Origin: Acanthococcus lagerstroemiae
Taxonomy: Eukaryota; Arthropoda; Insecta; Hemiptera; Eriococcidae
Direction of reading: 5' to 3'
Assembly: GCA_031841125.1 (NCBI GenBank)
Contig: CM063107.1
Location: 44,033,497-44,097,496 of the forward strand
Length of the DNA stretch: 64,000 nucleotides
The notes beneath the pieces were generated by a model. It saw only the letters and a list, made by a program, of their open reading frames with translations. It was not told where the DNA came from and did no database searches. Shown in pieces: positions 9,792 to 21,322 of this stretch. Position 1 is the first letter of the stretch; every line of letters starts with the position of its first letter. The translations under genes and the position numbers were made by a program.

Positions 9792-12160
9792 TAGATTACT
9801 TAATTATTGATTTACTAGGAGGCTCCGCCCCCTGCCCGCTTCGCGGGCCCACCCCTGGAGTTAATGAAATATAGGTTAATTTGCACTATAGAAACACAGA
9901 ATTTATTTTATGTATATAGGAAAAAAGTTAACCTCTATGAGGATGCACCTATCATCATTACACAGAGATACACCTTATGTAAATATCGAACTACAGTATA
10001 TGAAGGGTACAGGGGGAAAAGGTTCAATGTCACAATTTCGTGTTTTTGAGAAAAATCATTTTTAAAGTTTGACATTCACCTTTATTTCCCTGTGCTACTT
10101 TTTTTCTCCGGCTATTTTCAACCTCTTAAATAGAGTTTTTTCGGCGGATGAGTGCTTAGGATGATTCTACACCTCATCCTGAATCCAACGATGCCCATAT
10201 CTTCATTTTCAAAAAAATGTGACATTGAACCTTTTTTCCCTGTACCCTTCATATGCATATGATGTAAGTATTTCAAATTTAGAAGTGTCCACTGCAGGTA
10301 AAGTCGTATACTGTCCGAGAGAAAAAAACAGTTTTAATCAGAACATGTATTTTTTCGACTTCACATCAAGTTTACTGTTTAAAGGGAGACATATTGGAAA
10401 TGTTAAACAGAGGCTAAAGAAATCAAATAAAACTTCATTTTTCTACATGCACAGCTCTAATTATGGATTTTAAGTATGACAGGTCATGTCATAACAAATG
10501 TATTAATATTATTCAGAAGTAAGTTTATCTACTTTACATATGAAAAACTATACAGAAAATATACCCTCTTACATGCAAACAGTGGCGGATCCAAGGGGAG
10601 GGCCATGGGGTACATGCCCCTCTTGGCTGAATATTTTAAACGCAATAATAGGGGGAAAATGGAATAAAAATGATGAATTGTACGCTCATTACACGCCACG
10701 AAGGTCACCGCCGCTACTGTACCCCCCCCCCCATCAACTCTTTCTAAATCCGCACCTACATGCAAAAAATTGAATTTTGTTTTAGGCTATTTCTCCATTT
10801 CAATTCATTATCGACCGAGTAACCAGTATTTACAATGCCCTTCAGAAATTTCTAGTTATGGTCCCTAGAGAGAAATTCAAGAACATAAAAACACTACATA
10901 AATCAATGATTTTTGAGTTAAATACTATCACGGCTACAAATTTCACTGTTCTGATATGCCTTATGACGCTTCAAAAGACTTCGAACAAAGAAATAAGCAG
11001 GGGCTCACGGAAAATTATTTCTTAAGCCGACCAAATAGAGAATTCAATTTCCGAAGTTGGGGGCGGGGTCAACCCAACGAATCCACAATAAATCCGAATC
11101 GAAAAAAGTTAACCATGAATAATCTTGAGAGGCTGAAAGATCGAGAATTAGATTTTCGGAATTGGGGCGGAGACAATCCATCGAGTTCACAATATTATAT
11201 TATTAGTTTTATTTACTGAAAGTGTCATTGCCTTGCTGCTATAATCTAACTACACTACTGAACAAAATGAAATATTTTGCTTGCACAACGCATTTAAGGA
11301 GGTGATTCTTGAGTACTTATCAACGCTGAATACAGTGCCATCGGCCGTTTTCTCTATCATGTCTAGTTTTTCTGATCAAAAACTATTAAAAATTCAACTA
11401 AATGTGTTCAAAAAGAAGTTTAGGAACTGAATGTGGTCATACTGATTCGTATTGTTGTGTGTTGAGGTTGTGTAGTGGTGAGTATTCCGTCTGTTTGTTT
11501 TCTGTTATAGTGGTCTGATAACACTGATGATATTCAGTCAGTGGTACTCGTGGTACCGCTTATTCCACTGCAAAAACAAAATGGAAACGAATTACAGTCG
11601 TTCAGAACTCCGAATTGTGACGTGATAGAGAAAAATGGATCGCGGTGAAAAGTACCTCAGAATCACCTGTCGAAATGCGTTGTGCAAAATAGCTGTTCAG
11701 TAGTGCTATTATTAAAACAAACGTAAATTATTAGAAGAGGGTTAACGTATTATTTGCATTGAAAAAATAAGACGTTCACCAAGAATAACATTGAGAAGCC
11801 AGAAAATCAAATCGAGCTTTAGATTTTCGTCGTGGATGGGAGAGTTATTCCTTGATCCACAAAAGATCTCGATTAAAAATAAGGGGTTTATGGAAAATTA
11901 TTTTTTAACACCTACAATCGAGAATTTGATTACTGGAGTTGGGGTGCGGTCGACCCCTCAGAACCACAAATTATTTCAAACGAAAAAAAAAGTTCACCAT
12001 CAACGAAAACTCGAAAATATACTCTTTCGGTGTTGGAGGCGCGAGTTCACTTTTCCAGTGTACAAAATGTATCAGTTGAAAACAGGGGGATTTACGTAAA
12101 ATAATTCAGAAATTTGAAGAATCGAGAATTAGATTTCCAGAGTTCAGGACGGGCTTCATC
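9792..12160. repeat. non-coding flank of unit 2, with hairpin and repeat motifs
   Basis: This is the duplicate of 5358-7722. It contains the GC-rich palindrome (about 9834-9848), the hairpin (arms about 9997-10034 and 10218-10254), the hAT-like MITE and the degenerate G-rich repeat (11.0-11.2 and 11.8-12.16 kb). No gene is seen. Confidence 0.75.
10580..10758. mobile_element. hAT-like MITE, second copy, 179 bp
   Basis: Duplicate of the element at 6148-6324, with the same termini and the same flanking CATGCAAA (10572-10579 and 10759-10766). It is a passenger of the segmental duplication, not a new insertion, because target and duplication are identical. Confidence 0.78.
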
Positions 12161-12469
12161 ACTCAAGTCCACAATAGCTTCCGTCTTTCATAGTTACACG
12201 TTTAAAACTGCTGAAGTCAACTACTTTTTTCCAATGCATTATGGTTTCATACAAAAATATTTATTTTCTGAATGAGGCCTCGCTTTCATTGACACGGGGC
12301 ATCCACAAGATGCTACTTACATCTGAAGGCTCTTTGGTACACTGTGGGCCTCTTAATTTCGTCACAGTGTATACATCTTTCTGTTGTACTGTATTACAAA
12401 GCACATACATATGTGTTTTTTTTACAGACTCTACTCAATGAAAGTGGACCTGTCACCTTGAGCCTCTTC
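12161..12469. other. unique sequence, nothing recognised
   Basis: About 300 bases right of the tandem duplication. I see no coding potential, repeat or RNA gene. Bases 12462-12469 (gcctcttc) are the left target-site duplication of the next element. Confidence 0.5.
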
Positions 12470-15400
12470 CAGGGGCGGATGGGCCATAGGGCAATTCGGG
12501 AAAATGCCCGGTGCGCCGCCGCCATTTTGACGCTGCGGCGCCGGTATGTTGAAAAAAGTAGGCATCTATAAAATACTTACAAAAATAAAATAAGCGTATG
12601 TTGCGACGACAGTCGAAAAACGTGCGGCGGCGCTGATCAATTTAGAGAGAAATAAAGTGATTGAAAAATTTAAATGGGCAGGCACATTTTGCGCTGTTTG
12701 TCGACCAAACGTGTGTGTGAGTACCTCTGCCCATTTTTGGGCATACGCCTCGACGTAGCTTCTCCACTTTATTTTATCCTGCGCTAATCTTTGCCACCTG
12801 GGGCCCCAGTTCTCTGAAGGGGTTCATCTGTCTATCTAGTTACTGGTCTACCTATCGTTCTTTTCCTTTGCAGCGTATCCAGTTGAGTACTTTTACTCCC
12901 AATCTGTTGCTATCCGCTGTCGCCAGATGCCCCACGTATTTCCACTTTAATTGTTCGACATTATATCCTATGTCCCCGCCTCCCACCATTTTGTATAGCT
13001 TTGCATTTGAGATTTTGTCTACCCATCACAGTCCTAGAAGTTTCCTCAACATAGATCTGAACGTAATTTGTAGCTTCACCAATTGTTTCCTGTAAGGGAC
13101 CAGGTTTGTGTTCCAGACTTGAGGGCTGGTACCGTTGAGCTATTTAGTGTTTCCATTTTGAGGGCGGTATTGAAATTCCGGCAAAAAATACATTTTAATG
13201 CCCGGAAGTTGTTCCACCCCTTTTTAATACGCCTCATAGTTTCTTTATCGCTTTCTTCGAAACTAATAATCTGTCCCACAGATCTTCGATTTCCGTTACC
13301 TCCTCTATCTCTTGCCCATCGATTATCAGATTTTTACTTCCCCTCTTCCGATTATTTTTGATTTGCTACCATTCAGTTTGAGGCCAGCTTTTTTGCATTC
13401 CCTCAATAGCTTTTCTGCCATTTTCTTCAACTCCTTACTATTTTTTGCAAATAAGATAATATCGTTTGCGTACCTTAAATTACTTAGAAATTCTCCATTT
13501 ATTTCTAGTCCCCTTCTTTTTCAGTTTATATTGCGAAATACTTCTTCCAAAATGAAGTTTAAGAGGTTTGGGGACAAGGTATCCCCTTGTTGAACCCTGC
13601 TCCCAATTTTGAATTCCCTCCCTTTGCTTTTAAGGCTGGCTCTTGCACTCGAATTTGCATAGCAATTTTGTATATGACTTTAACAAACCCATACTTTCAA
13701 TTCCCTTATTTTCCAGTGCTTTCAACATATATATGTATTTATGATCCACTGAATCAAATGCCTTCTGAAAGCCTATGAAACATATTTCGATTTCCACATC
13801 ATATTAGTGTGTTTTTTCAATAATTTGGTTCACAACGAAAATATTCTCTACAGTTAAGAAGCCTTTTCTGAATCCCGCCTGTTCATTCCCCTGATGATTT
13901 GAATCCAAATGGTTATACATATACATACGTCTTTTTAAGACTGCCATACATATACTTTACGGATGTTCGATGTTAAGCATATTGACCTGTAATTTTCAAT
14001 GAGTTCCTCCCTCCCTTGTTTGTGTAATAATATTATTTCGGCCAAGTTCCACTGTTTTGGACATATTTTCATAATTCGGATTTTGTTAAATATTTTAACA
14101 TGATGTACTCTCTGATCGCCAAACCTTTTCAGGATTTCGTTCTTAATTCTATCCGGTCCTGGGGCTATGTCATTTTTCAGTCTATTTAATACGTATTCCA
14201 CTTTTCTCTCCATTATTTCCGGGATTCCTTCCTCCTTTCACCTTCCAGTTTTTGCTATTTTTATTAGCTCGTTTTGCTTGCGGTAAAAGTCCTCGTAAAA
14301 AATGGTTGCTGCCTCTACAATTTCTTTTTGATTTTGAGTCACTTTTCCTGTCTGATCTTTAAGCTTCAGCATAACGTCTCTCCCACCACCGAGTTCGAGC
14401 CTAACATTTTTAGTGGACCAACTTTCTTCCAAAATACTATCTTGAATTTTTTCCTAATTATATTTCTTAATATGTTCTCTAACATTTTTCTTCGTCAATT
14501 TTTGTATTTTAGTTAGCTCAGGTTTGTCTAATGATGTTTTCTTTCTATTTTTCCAAAGGTTATTCTTCCTGACTCGAGAGTGTGTCTTGAAAGCTTATCC
14601 CTGGTTTTCTCTTTAGCCCTCGTCATTCCAAACTCTTCAACCGTGTTTTTTAAAGCTTGGTCCATATTGTCGTAAAAATTTTCCTCGACTTTCATTTCCT
14701 CTTGCACTGATTTTAGTTTCTGGCATGCGTCCTCTTTCTTTCTGACTGGGATGATCCGCCTTACTCTCCCTTTACACTTCCTGTGATTTTTATACTGGAC
14801 TCTCTGCGGGATGCTCAATTTACAGCGTGATATGCGGTAGTCTGATGCGAAGCCAAATTTTGACAGTGTTGTTACATCTTTAACTACTGACAGGTCATTT
14901 ATTAGCAGGAGGTCAGTCTCATTTTTAGCTGTCCCGTCTGGCGATATCCATATCCATTTCCTTTTGACTTTTTTTTCTTGTAAAAAGTGTTTGCTGTACA
15001 TAAGTTAAATTTTTGGGCAATTTCTACTAATATTTCCTCCATGTCGTTTCTCTCCCCCACACCAGATTGGCCGCAGTGTTTTGAATTAGCCTCCGCTCCT
15101 ACTTTTGCATTGAAGTTTCCCATTATTACCTGATAGTATTCCTTCTCTTTTTGAATTGTTGCCTCCAACTCGTCATAAAATTTATCTGCTTCTGCCTTCT
15201 CTGCTCCGGCTATAGGCATCATACACTTGCAAGATTAGCATTTTCGTCTTCTCATCTATTTTCAGTTTTAGTAGGCTAATTCTTTCAGATATTATTTTAA
15301 TTTCCACGACATTATTTTTGATATTTTTGTTAATATAAAAACACACCCCCTGTCGCCTTTTGTGGGACCAAAGTAGTATAGATAGCTGCCTCTCCTTTCT

Positions 15401-15628
15401 GCCAGTCTTTTCCCATATTTTCTAACTTCTGACACGCTTTTTAAATAATTTTCATAAGTACTTATCATTTTTTAAACATTTTTCTTAGTGTTCTCAGTTA
15501 TAAATACACTTTAGTAAAAAAAAGTCAACTTAATTTATATCTGTGTATTGGGGGGGGGGGGACAAAAATCTAATGGCGCCGCACCACTCCAAATGCCCGG
15601 TAATAATTTTAGCGCCCATCCACCCCTG
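12470..15628. mobile_element. TIR element with 8-bp duplication (hAT-like), containing an RTE-like LINE
   Basis: The left terminus CAGGGGCGGATGGGC and the right terminus GCCCATCCACCCCTG are inverted copies differing at one position. They are flanked by an exact 8-bp direct repeat GCCTCTTC (12462-12469 and 15629-15636). An 8-bp duplication and a CAGGGG end are hAT-like. A subterminal AAATGCCCGGT is also shared in inverted orientation (about 12503 and 15590). Nothing resembling a hAT transposase is inside. Almost the whole interior is an RTE-like LINE on the minus strand. Either a LINE inserted into a short non-autonomous element, or a TIR element mobilised a LINE fragment. Confidence 0.75.
12690..15470 (-). 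pseudogene. RTE-like non-LTR retrotransposon, dead
   Basis: Read on the minus strand from about 15470, the sequence gives an AP-endonuclease (VIMGNFNAKVG in the ORF 15222-14902; WIWISPDGTAKNE near 14950). A connecting region with many Lys/Arg residues follows. Next are an RT start (NDIAPGPDRIKNEIL near 14170 and ENYRSICL near 13995) and the catalytic block near 13470. That block reads YAND where an active RT has YADD, so the first catalytic Asp is lost. A C-terminal WQRLAQDKIKWRSYVEAY segment near 12790 is typical of RTE-clade elements (the craniofacial-development-protein-2-like family). Several frameshifts separate these pieces. No poly(A) is seen at the 3' end. Confidence 0.8.
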
Positions 15629-15636
15629 GCCTCTTC

Positions 15637-16030
15637 CCACACGGCAAACATACCCTCCGGACCCACATTAGATTTCAGTTGAAAAATAAACAGTCACCAA
15701 GAATGACCGTATAGGTAGGTATAATGAAGCAGAATTCCAAATTTTAAAAAACACATTTTTTGTGACCGGGTGAGGTTGAAGGGACTGGTGAAACACAGTT
15801 TGTACATACTGTATGACCGCGTAGGCATAGTGAAGCAGAATTCCGAATTTTAAAATACACATTTTTATGAACGGGTGAAGTTGAAGGGACTGGTTCGGAG
15901 CGACGTTATTTTTCATCTTTGTGTTCTGTAGAACATCGAGATTCGAGAACGAACGCGACGTAAAACACGACTTCTTCCCTGGAGCTGGAGGAGTCATTCC
16001 CGCACATGCACATATAGAGCGTCGATGAAA
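15637..16030. repeat. non-coding, with a two-unit tandem repeat of about 110 bp
   Basis: A block beginning gaccgtataggtaggtat (15705) and ending gggactggt (15789) recurs at 15815-15894, a period of 110. Both units contain aatgaagcagaattcc or its variant and a t-rich stretch. No gene is seen. Confidence 0.6.
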
Positions 16031-18445
16031 CTTACGATTTTTATTTATTTATTTATTTATTTATTTATTGAGCCCCTCCACAACAGCCCAAAAAGGCCAA
16101 TTATAGTGGTGGGGCTTTTACATACAGTTTACAATTTTTATTTTATTTTTTTAAATATAGGTGTAAGACCAAACTAAAAAGAAGAAAGAAAAAGAAAGAA
16201 AGAAAGAAAAAAAAAATCTTAAATAATAACTAAAAAGAAAGAGCGATAGAAAAAATAAAAAACTATACGATATAATGATACAGTACAAATATGAGACTCG
16301 AGTGACGGAAAGATAGATGGACATAGGATTTGATAAGAAAAGAAGAGGGAAAGAATGTGGGCGAAAGAGAGAAAGAAAGAGAGAGAAAGAGAAAGAGAGT
16401 GAATGAAGAAATGGGAAACTGGGTGTGGCCTCAGGGGGAGCAAGTGCAGGAACCCGTTAAACTCTGTCTATTCCTGTGCGAGAGTTTGAATTAGGTGAGT
16501 TCGAAAAGAGCCTCTTTTTTCTGATAAAATATCTAGTTTTGAGTTGATACTTTCGAGTTTATTGTATTGTATCATAACTCTATTTAGAGGGGTGTTCCAG
16601 TTTCGAACTGTCTGACTACAGCGTGGCTTAAAAACTTCTTTTTTTCGATTGTTTCTTCCTGGGGCATGAATGTTTATCCGTTGTAATAAAGAGGGGGCAT
16701 CAACTTTCCCGCTTAGAAGATCATATAACCAAAGTAGCGAAGCATATTTTCTTCTGTTTTCCAAAGTTGTGAGTTCGTAGCCTCGGACAAGCTCGTTATA
16801 TTTTACCGTCGTGTCATAATATCCGAATTCCTTGTAATACAAAAATCTTAAGAAGCGTTTTTGTATCCCCTCAATAAGTTTAATCTGAGTAGCGGTTGTT
16901 GGATTCCAGACATTTGCTGCAAAATCTAAGTGTGATCTTACTAAAGAATAGTACAGAATCTTTAACGTATCTGTATTACGGAAATGTTTTGAGTTCCTCA
17001 TGATGAGTCCCATGTTCCGTTTTACTTTACTTATTATGGATATTATTTGACTTCTATTTGTCAGTTTTTGATCCAGTATGATCCCAAGATCCCGAATTTG
17101 GTCAACCTTATACAAAGGAATTGTTTTTATTTTGTAGCAATATACTATCGGAACTATTTTGTGGGTGAATGTGATTTGTGCACATTTCTTTACATTTAGT
17201 GGCAGTCTGTTTTCCTCACTCCAGGAGACTACGGAATCTAGATCCTCTTGTAAACGCTGAGTGTCGTTAATGGTCAAAATTTTACGATAAAGTTTGATGT
17301 CATCGGCATATAACAAAACGTTGGAATGTTTGATTACTTTGGTAATGTCATTAATATACAGAAGGAAAAGATATGGTCTAAGTTTGACCCTTGAGGAACC
17401 CCTGAAGAGCATTTGTAAGAGTGGGAGTATGTTCTTTTATAGCATACAAATTGAGTTCTATCTTTTAGATACGATTGAAAGAGTGCATGTAGTGGTTCTG
17501 AAAATCCGATGGTCCTCAATTTATCTACTAGAATTTGATGATTTACTTTATCGAATGCCTTCTGGAAGTCTGTATATATTAATCAACTTGCTCACGTTCA
17601 TTAAATGCCTCGTGCACATCCTCTATCAGTTGAGTAAATTTGTCTGAATACTGCGACCAGTTATGAAACCATGTTGCTGTTGAGCTACAATACTGTTCGT
17701 CTGACATCTGAGTTTTTTAAAGATCAATGCCTCAAAATTTTCGCTGGAACATGTAATAACGCTATTGGTCTGTAGTTAGCAAATCCGAAGCTACGTCTCC
17801 TTTTGGGGATAGGCACCACCTTTGCTGTTTTTCCAAATTCAGGGAAAGTAGAAGTTTTGATTATTAAATTAAATTATATATGCCAAACGGTTCTATAAAA
17901 AATCTGCTACAGGCTTTATTATATTAGGGAGGAATTTATCTGGACCCTTGCATCTCTTTGGTTTCATTCCATGAATGCCTCTTCTAACTTTCTGAAGGAA
18001 AAGTTTTTGATGGTTATGGTGATACTATCCTGTATGGCGAATGATTGTATACAGATTGTTTTGGATTAGCTTTATCAAAAACTGAGAAAAAGTGGGCGGC
18101 GAAAGCTTTTGTTATTTCGTTGGGTTGTTCTGAGATATTTACACTCGTGTGCATCAAGATTGGTTCGTATTCTTTACTCGCTTCTCATTATAAAGGACCA
18201 AAATTGTTTAGGATCCGACTGTAGATTTAATTCAATTTGTGTACTACGGTTTTCGTAGGCCTTCCTCATTAGTTTCTTACTAAGTGCGCGATAAAATTTA
18301 TATTGCTCACTGAAAAAAATTAAATTAGTTTTTTTGAACTTTGCTCTAAATTTTTCTTTCTTCTTTAGGGTTTGAATTACATCTTTCGTAAACCACATAA
18401 TATAGAGAGATAATTGTATTCCCTTAGAATAATACATAAAAAAAG
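16030..18445 (-). mobile_element. LINE of Jockey/CR1 type, 5'-truncated, with (TAAA)n tail
   Basis: On the minus strand, the segment from 18437 to 18174 resembles the linker between endonuclease and RT in Jockey/CR1-type LINEs (F-K-K-T, KLMRKAYENR, PKQFWSFI). RT blocks follow in broken frames: GVPQGSNL near 17395, then an ORF at 17412-16468 with the catalytic YADD (LLYADDIKLYRK, about 17317-17280), the thumb and C-terminal domains. The element ends with (TTTA)n on the plus strand at 16037-16071, a TAAA microsatellite tail on its own strand. The 3' UTR holds AAAG/GA-rich low complexity (16176-16410). It is truncated at about 18445 and frameshifted near 17400, so not autonomous. Confidence 0.85.
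16468..17412 (-). pseudogene. LINE reverse transcriptase, C-terminal fragment
   Basis: This 314-codon fragment carries the RT palm with YADD, the WSEENRLPLNVKKC block that follows in Jockey/CR1-type RTs, the DLGIILDQKL block, and the long C-terminal helical region (SLVRSHLDFAANVWNP, then IEGIQKRFLRFLYY). Its upstream half lies in other frames, separated near 17400-17410, where a GVPQGS block is read in the neighbouring frame. Of the LINE fragments in the window it is the best preserved, with catalytic residues intact. Confidence 0.85.
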
Positions 18446-19199
18446 GGTTTGATTGTTTCAGCCAGTTGGAATTGATGATTGATTTGATTAGATTTTCTCC
18501 TCAGTCCTGCGAAGTGGAGGGAGTGATAGAAAAACAGACTTCATTGAGCGCTGTCTAGCAGAGACACTTGCTACTTCACACGCCTTCGTGATAATATTTT
18601 TGGCATTGTTGTTATAATATTAATGTTACACATGTTCGTTCTGTTATAACGTGGATTCTTGAATATATTTTGATTATTTTTCAAGCAGTATTTCTGTGTG
18701 CTTGTTTTTACTTTTCTACTAGTTTGGCCAGTACTACCTTAGCGTTAGAACGACCTTGTATATTTTTGCTGGCTCTATGCTAGAGCTCTATAATTACGGG
18801 CACGCTAAGCCGCCATTTTGATACTCATTTTTTTCGATAAGCAATAACAGTACGCATCGCAAGCAATGATCAAAGTTGCAAGGGAATGAATAGGATAGAA
18901 ATGGCGGCTTAGTATACTCATGCTTACAGTGCCCTAGCTAGGCTAGAGCACTAGTATGGCGCCTATCTATCTAAGGTGAAAAGCACCACGGGCACTCTTT
19001 CTGGCTCACATGTACAAATATTTTGGAATATTAGGTCAACCAAATAGCAACCTTTTCTTTTTTTAGTTTCAGTAGATACCCTAAACTTCGGAATTTTAAA
19101 TGGAAATTATCGATTAGAGTATCGGACTACAAAAAATGGTCTATTCGTTATACACAGGATGCTCAAATCCTCCCTATAGTTGAAAAAGAATCCTTTGAC
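18446..19199. repeat. non-coding, with a degenerate foldback element
   Basis: No gene is seen. At about 18780-18950 two arms containing ctaagccgccatttt and its inverse aaatggcggcttag face each other, with related outer sequence (gagctctataattacggg and a degenerate inverse). The same core occurs in the near-perfect foldback at 38.1 kb, so this is probably an older member of that family. Confidence 0.5.
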
Positions 19200-19780
19200 T
19201 GAGCGCGCCACACTTGTACGTCCTCAGACCAATTACTAGCAGCTGTTATAATATGATTCACACAACAGAAAACTTTTTCAAAATTCGCGGCAACCAGCTT
19301 TTAGAAATTGGGCTGTCTTCTTACAGAAAGGATTACTGGACCCTCCCTTTCCTAAAAGTTGTCCAGTGCCCAAGCGCCACTGAAGCATAATTCTTGATAT
19401 AAACACGAAAGCCAAATACAAACTAGTAAACCTGATTCACATGAAGTGAAAAACTTATTTGCAACAACCATTTTTAGAAAATGGGCTGATTTCATTACAA
19501 AGAAGAACTGGACCCTCTTCTTACTATAAACTTGTCCTACGCCTGAGCGTCACACAGTTTCTGATTTTAAGGCGGCACTTTTGCGTCCTCCGACCAATTA
19601 AAAGCCACTATAGTTGATGATGAAGGAAAACATTTTTTAAATTCATTTGCAACAACCAATTTTTATAAAATCGACCGTTTTCATTACAGACAGGATGACT
19701 TGACCCTCTTCTTGCTAGGTCTCTGGTTTTGAAACAGCAATTTTACGTCCACTAATCAAATATAACCATTATAAGCAGAG
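19200..19780 (+). repeat. degenerate tandem repeat, three units of about 190 bp
   Basis: Three units begin near 19287, 19461 and 19649. Each contains gcaacaacca (or a variant), a t-rich stretch, an attgggctg-like core, attaca, and tggaccctc followed by ttc. They diverge by more than 20 per cent by eye. No coding capacity. Confidence 0.55.
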
Positions 19781-21160
19781 CCCGAATTTTTAGGCGCTAG
19801 TCCCTATAGAAGTAAAATTGCCTAAAAAAAAAGTAAACTAGTCCCTACAGTAAAACTATGGCTTCATGTGTATCGAATTAGAGGTCTTGGAAAACTGAAC
19901 CCAATTTTTACATTTCTATGGAGAGGGGTAACAACCACCCTAACCAATACTGTTCATATTTCATTGCTGTTAACGCACTCAAAGTACAATATTGATAGTA
20001 ATCTTAGCGGATATACGGTTTGAAGGAGGATCCAGGTTCACCCTTCCCTTCCTTGGTTTCGGTTCATTTTATATCTTAATACAGGGCACGATTCAGGTGA
20101 AAGTTGATTTTAAAAAGTCGATCAGGTTTCAAAGAACTTCCAATCATTTTTTTTCTTCAGCTATCTCGCGAAGCAAAAGAAAATAATCCAGTATTAGCTT
20201 TCTTACTTTCGGCGCTGTATATTGATATGAAAAAAGTTCTTCAACTATTCCCAATAAAAATGAACCTACGGTATCGCCTACATGTATCAGAAAGAAGATA
20301 CTCTCAAATCGACTCCACATAGGTTACCGAACTCGTGACCAAAATTCATTATCGATTTGGATTATCCGTTATTTTCTCTTCCGAATTTCTGCGAAAATTC
20401 TTTCACTGTACGATTAATGAAAAACTTCACTTCGGCAACCGCTTTCTAAATTACAATGAATGACTTAAAACATTGCGATGTCAAGGGGTGAATCGGAAGA
20501 GCAGCGTCGAAGAGACATAAATTCAACATTAAATGAAACAATTCGCGAAAGGTAGGCTAACCAATACGAATACAAATTAATGAAAACTTAAAACCAGGAA
20601 GTTAAAATCAAAATGTTCCAATTAGTGACACAAGGTTTCACTTCATGAGGTAGAAATACAATAAAGATTCATTAGTGCTACAGTGTAATTTGACGATACG
20701 TAACAGCTATTATACAACTGCCATCATCTCACTTCATACAGGGTGTCCCATTGTTCGATGGGAAAAATTCATTTTCAGATGGTATTAGTTATCGTACGAA
20801 AATATGAAAAACTAAAATTATTAAGGGGAGGGGGGAGGGTTATTCAAAACAACCTTGCCATTTTTAATTAACTTTAAAACTCAAACCAGCCACATGGGTC
20901 ATTGAGTTTCTCAAAAACTTTCATTTCAAGACCTCGTACAAATGAAGCGATTAAGACTTGAGTTACCTCAATGAAATTTGAAAGAAAAAGTAATAATGGT
21001 ACAATCTGACTTCCACCTAACGCAAAAGTTGTTTATCACGAGCACTAGAAATCATCAACTGAGTCCTTCACTTATGGGACTGGCATTTATAGCAATAATT
21101 AAAGTCACGATTCAAACAAAGCTGATCACTGAAAAAGGAAGTAACGAAGATGGTACTCAC
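19781..21160. other. non-coding, presumably PKI intron or 3' region
   Basis: No exon could be assigned. Since the PKI exon at 21161-21322 ends in a donor on the minus strand, its 3' exon(s) should lie here or further left, but I could not recognise them. At 20743 there is an acagggtgtccca motif of the kind found at ends of insect repeats, followed by low-complexity purines near 20823-20838. Confidence 0.4.
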
Positions 21161-21322
21161 CATTGGTAGAAAGTTTTTCTAGCTTTAACGGTAAATCAGA
21201 AGTTGACACGTCCTTGTGTGCTCCAAGCACATCGGCCATGGCGTTTCTCCTACCTGTGCGACCAGTCGACTGAAAATCCTTTATAATATCCCCATTCGCA
21301 TTTGTGTCTTTCTCAGACATCC
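21161..21322 (-). CDS. cAMP-dependent protein kinase inhibitor (PKI), N-terminal coding exon
   Basis: PKI is a small heat-stable protein that binds the PKA catalytic subunit as a pseudosubstrate and exports it from the nucleus. On the minus strand a TTTCAG acceptor (ending 21323) is followed by GG and an ATG at 21320-21318, then 53 codons plus one base, then a GTGAGT donor (from 21160). Residue 16 is the Phe that contacts the hydrophobic pocket. R21, R24 and R25 with A27 form the RTGRRNA pseudosubstrate core, with Ala in place of the phosphorylated Ser. The leucine-rich export signal follows (L43, L45, L47, L50; LPLKLEKL). Spacing between inhibitory core and export signal matches vertebrate PKIs. 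The acidic C-terminal part must be in another exon to the left, which I did not find. Codons downstream of the donor are intron. Confidence 0.85.

Larger units (their letters stand above)
7723..12160 (+). repeat. tandem duplication, unit 2 (4,438 bp)
   Basis: This is the second copy of the 4.4-kb unit, head to tail with unit 1. It ends at TTCATC (12155-12160), after which the sequence becomes unique. Because it starts in the middle of a polyprotein and lacks gag, protease and integrase, it arose by duplication of genomic DNA and not by retrotransposition. Confidence 0.93.

Noticed and set aside
16219..16443. 74-codon minus-strand ORF rich in Ser, Leu and Phe
   Set aside because: Translation of GA-rich low complexity in the LINE 3' region.
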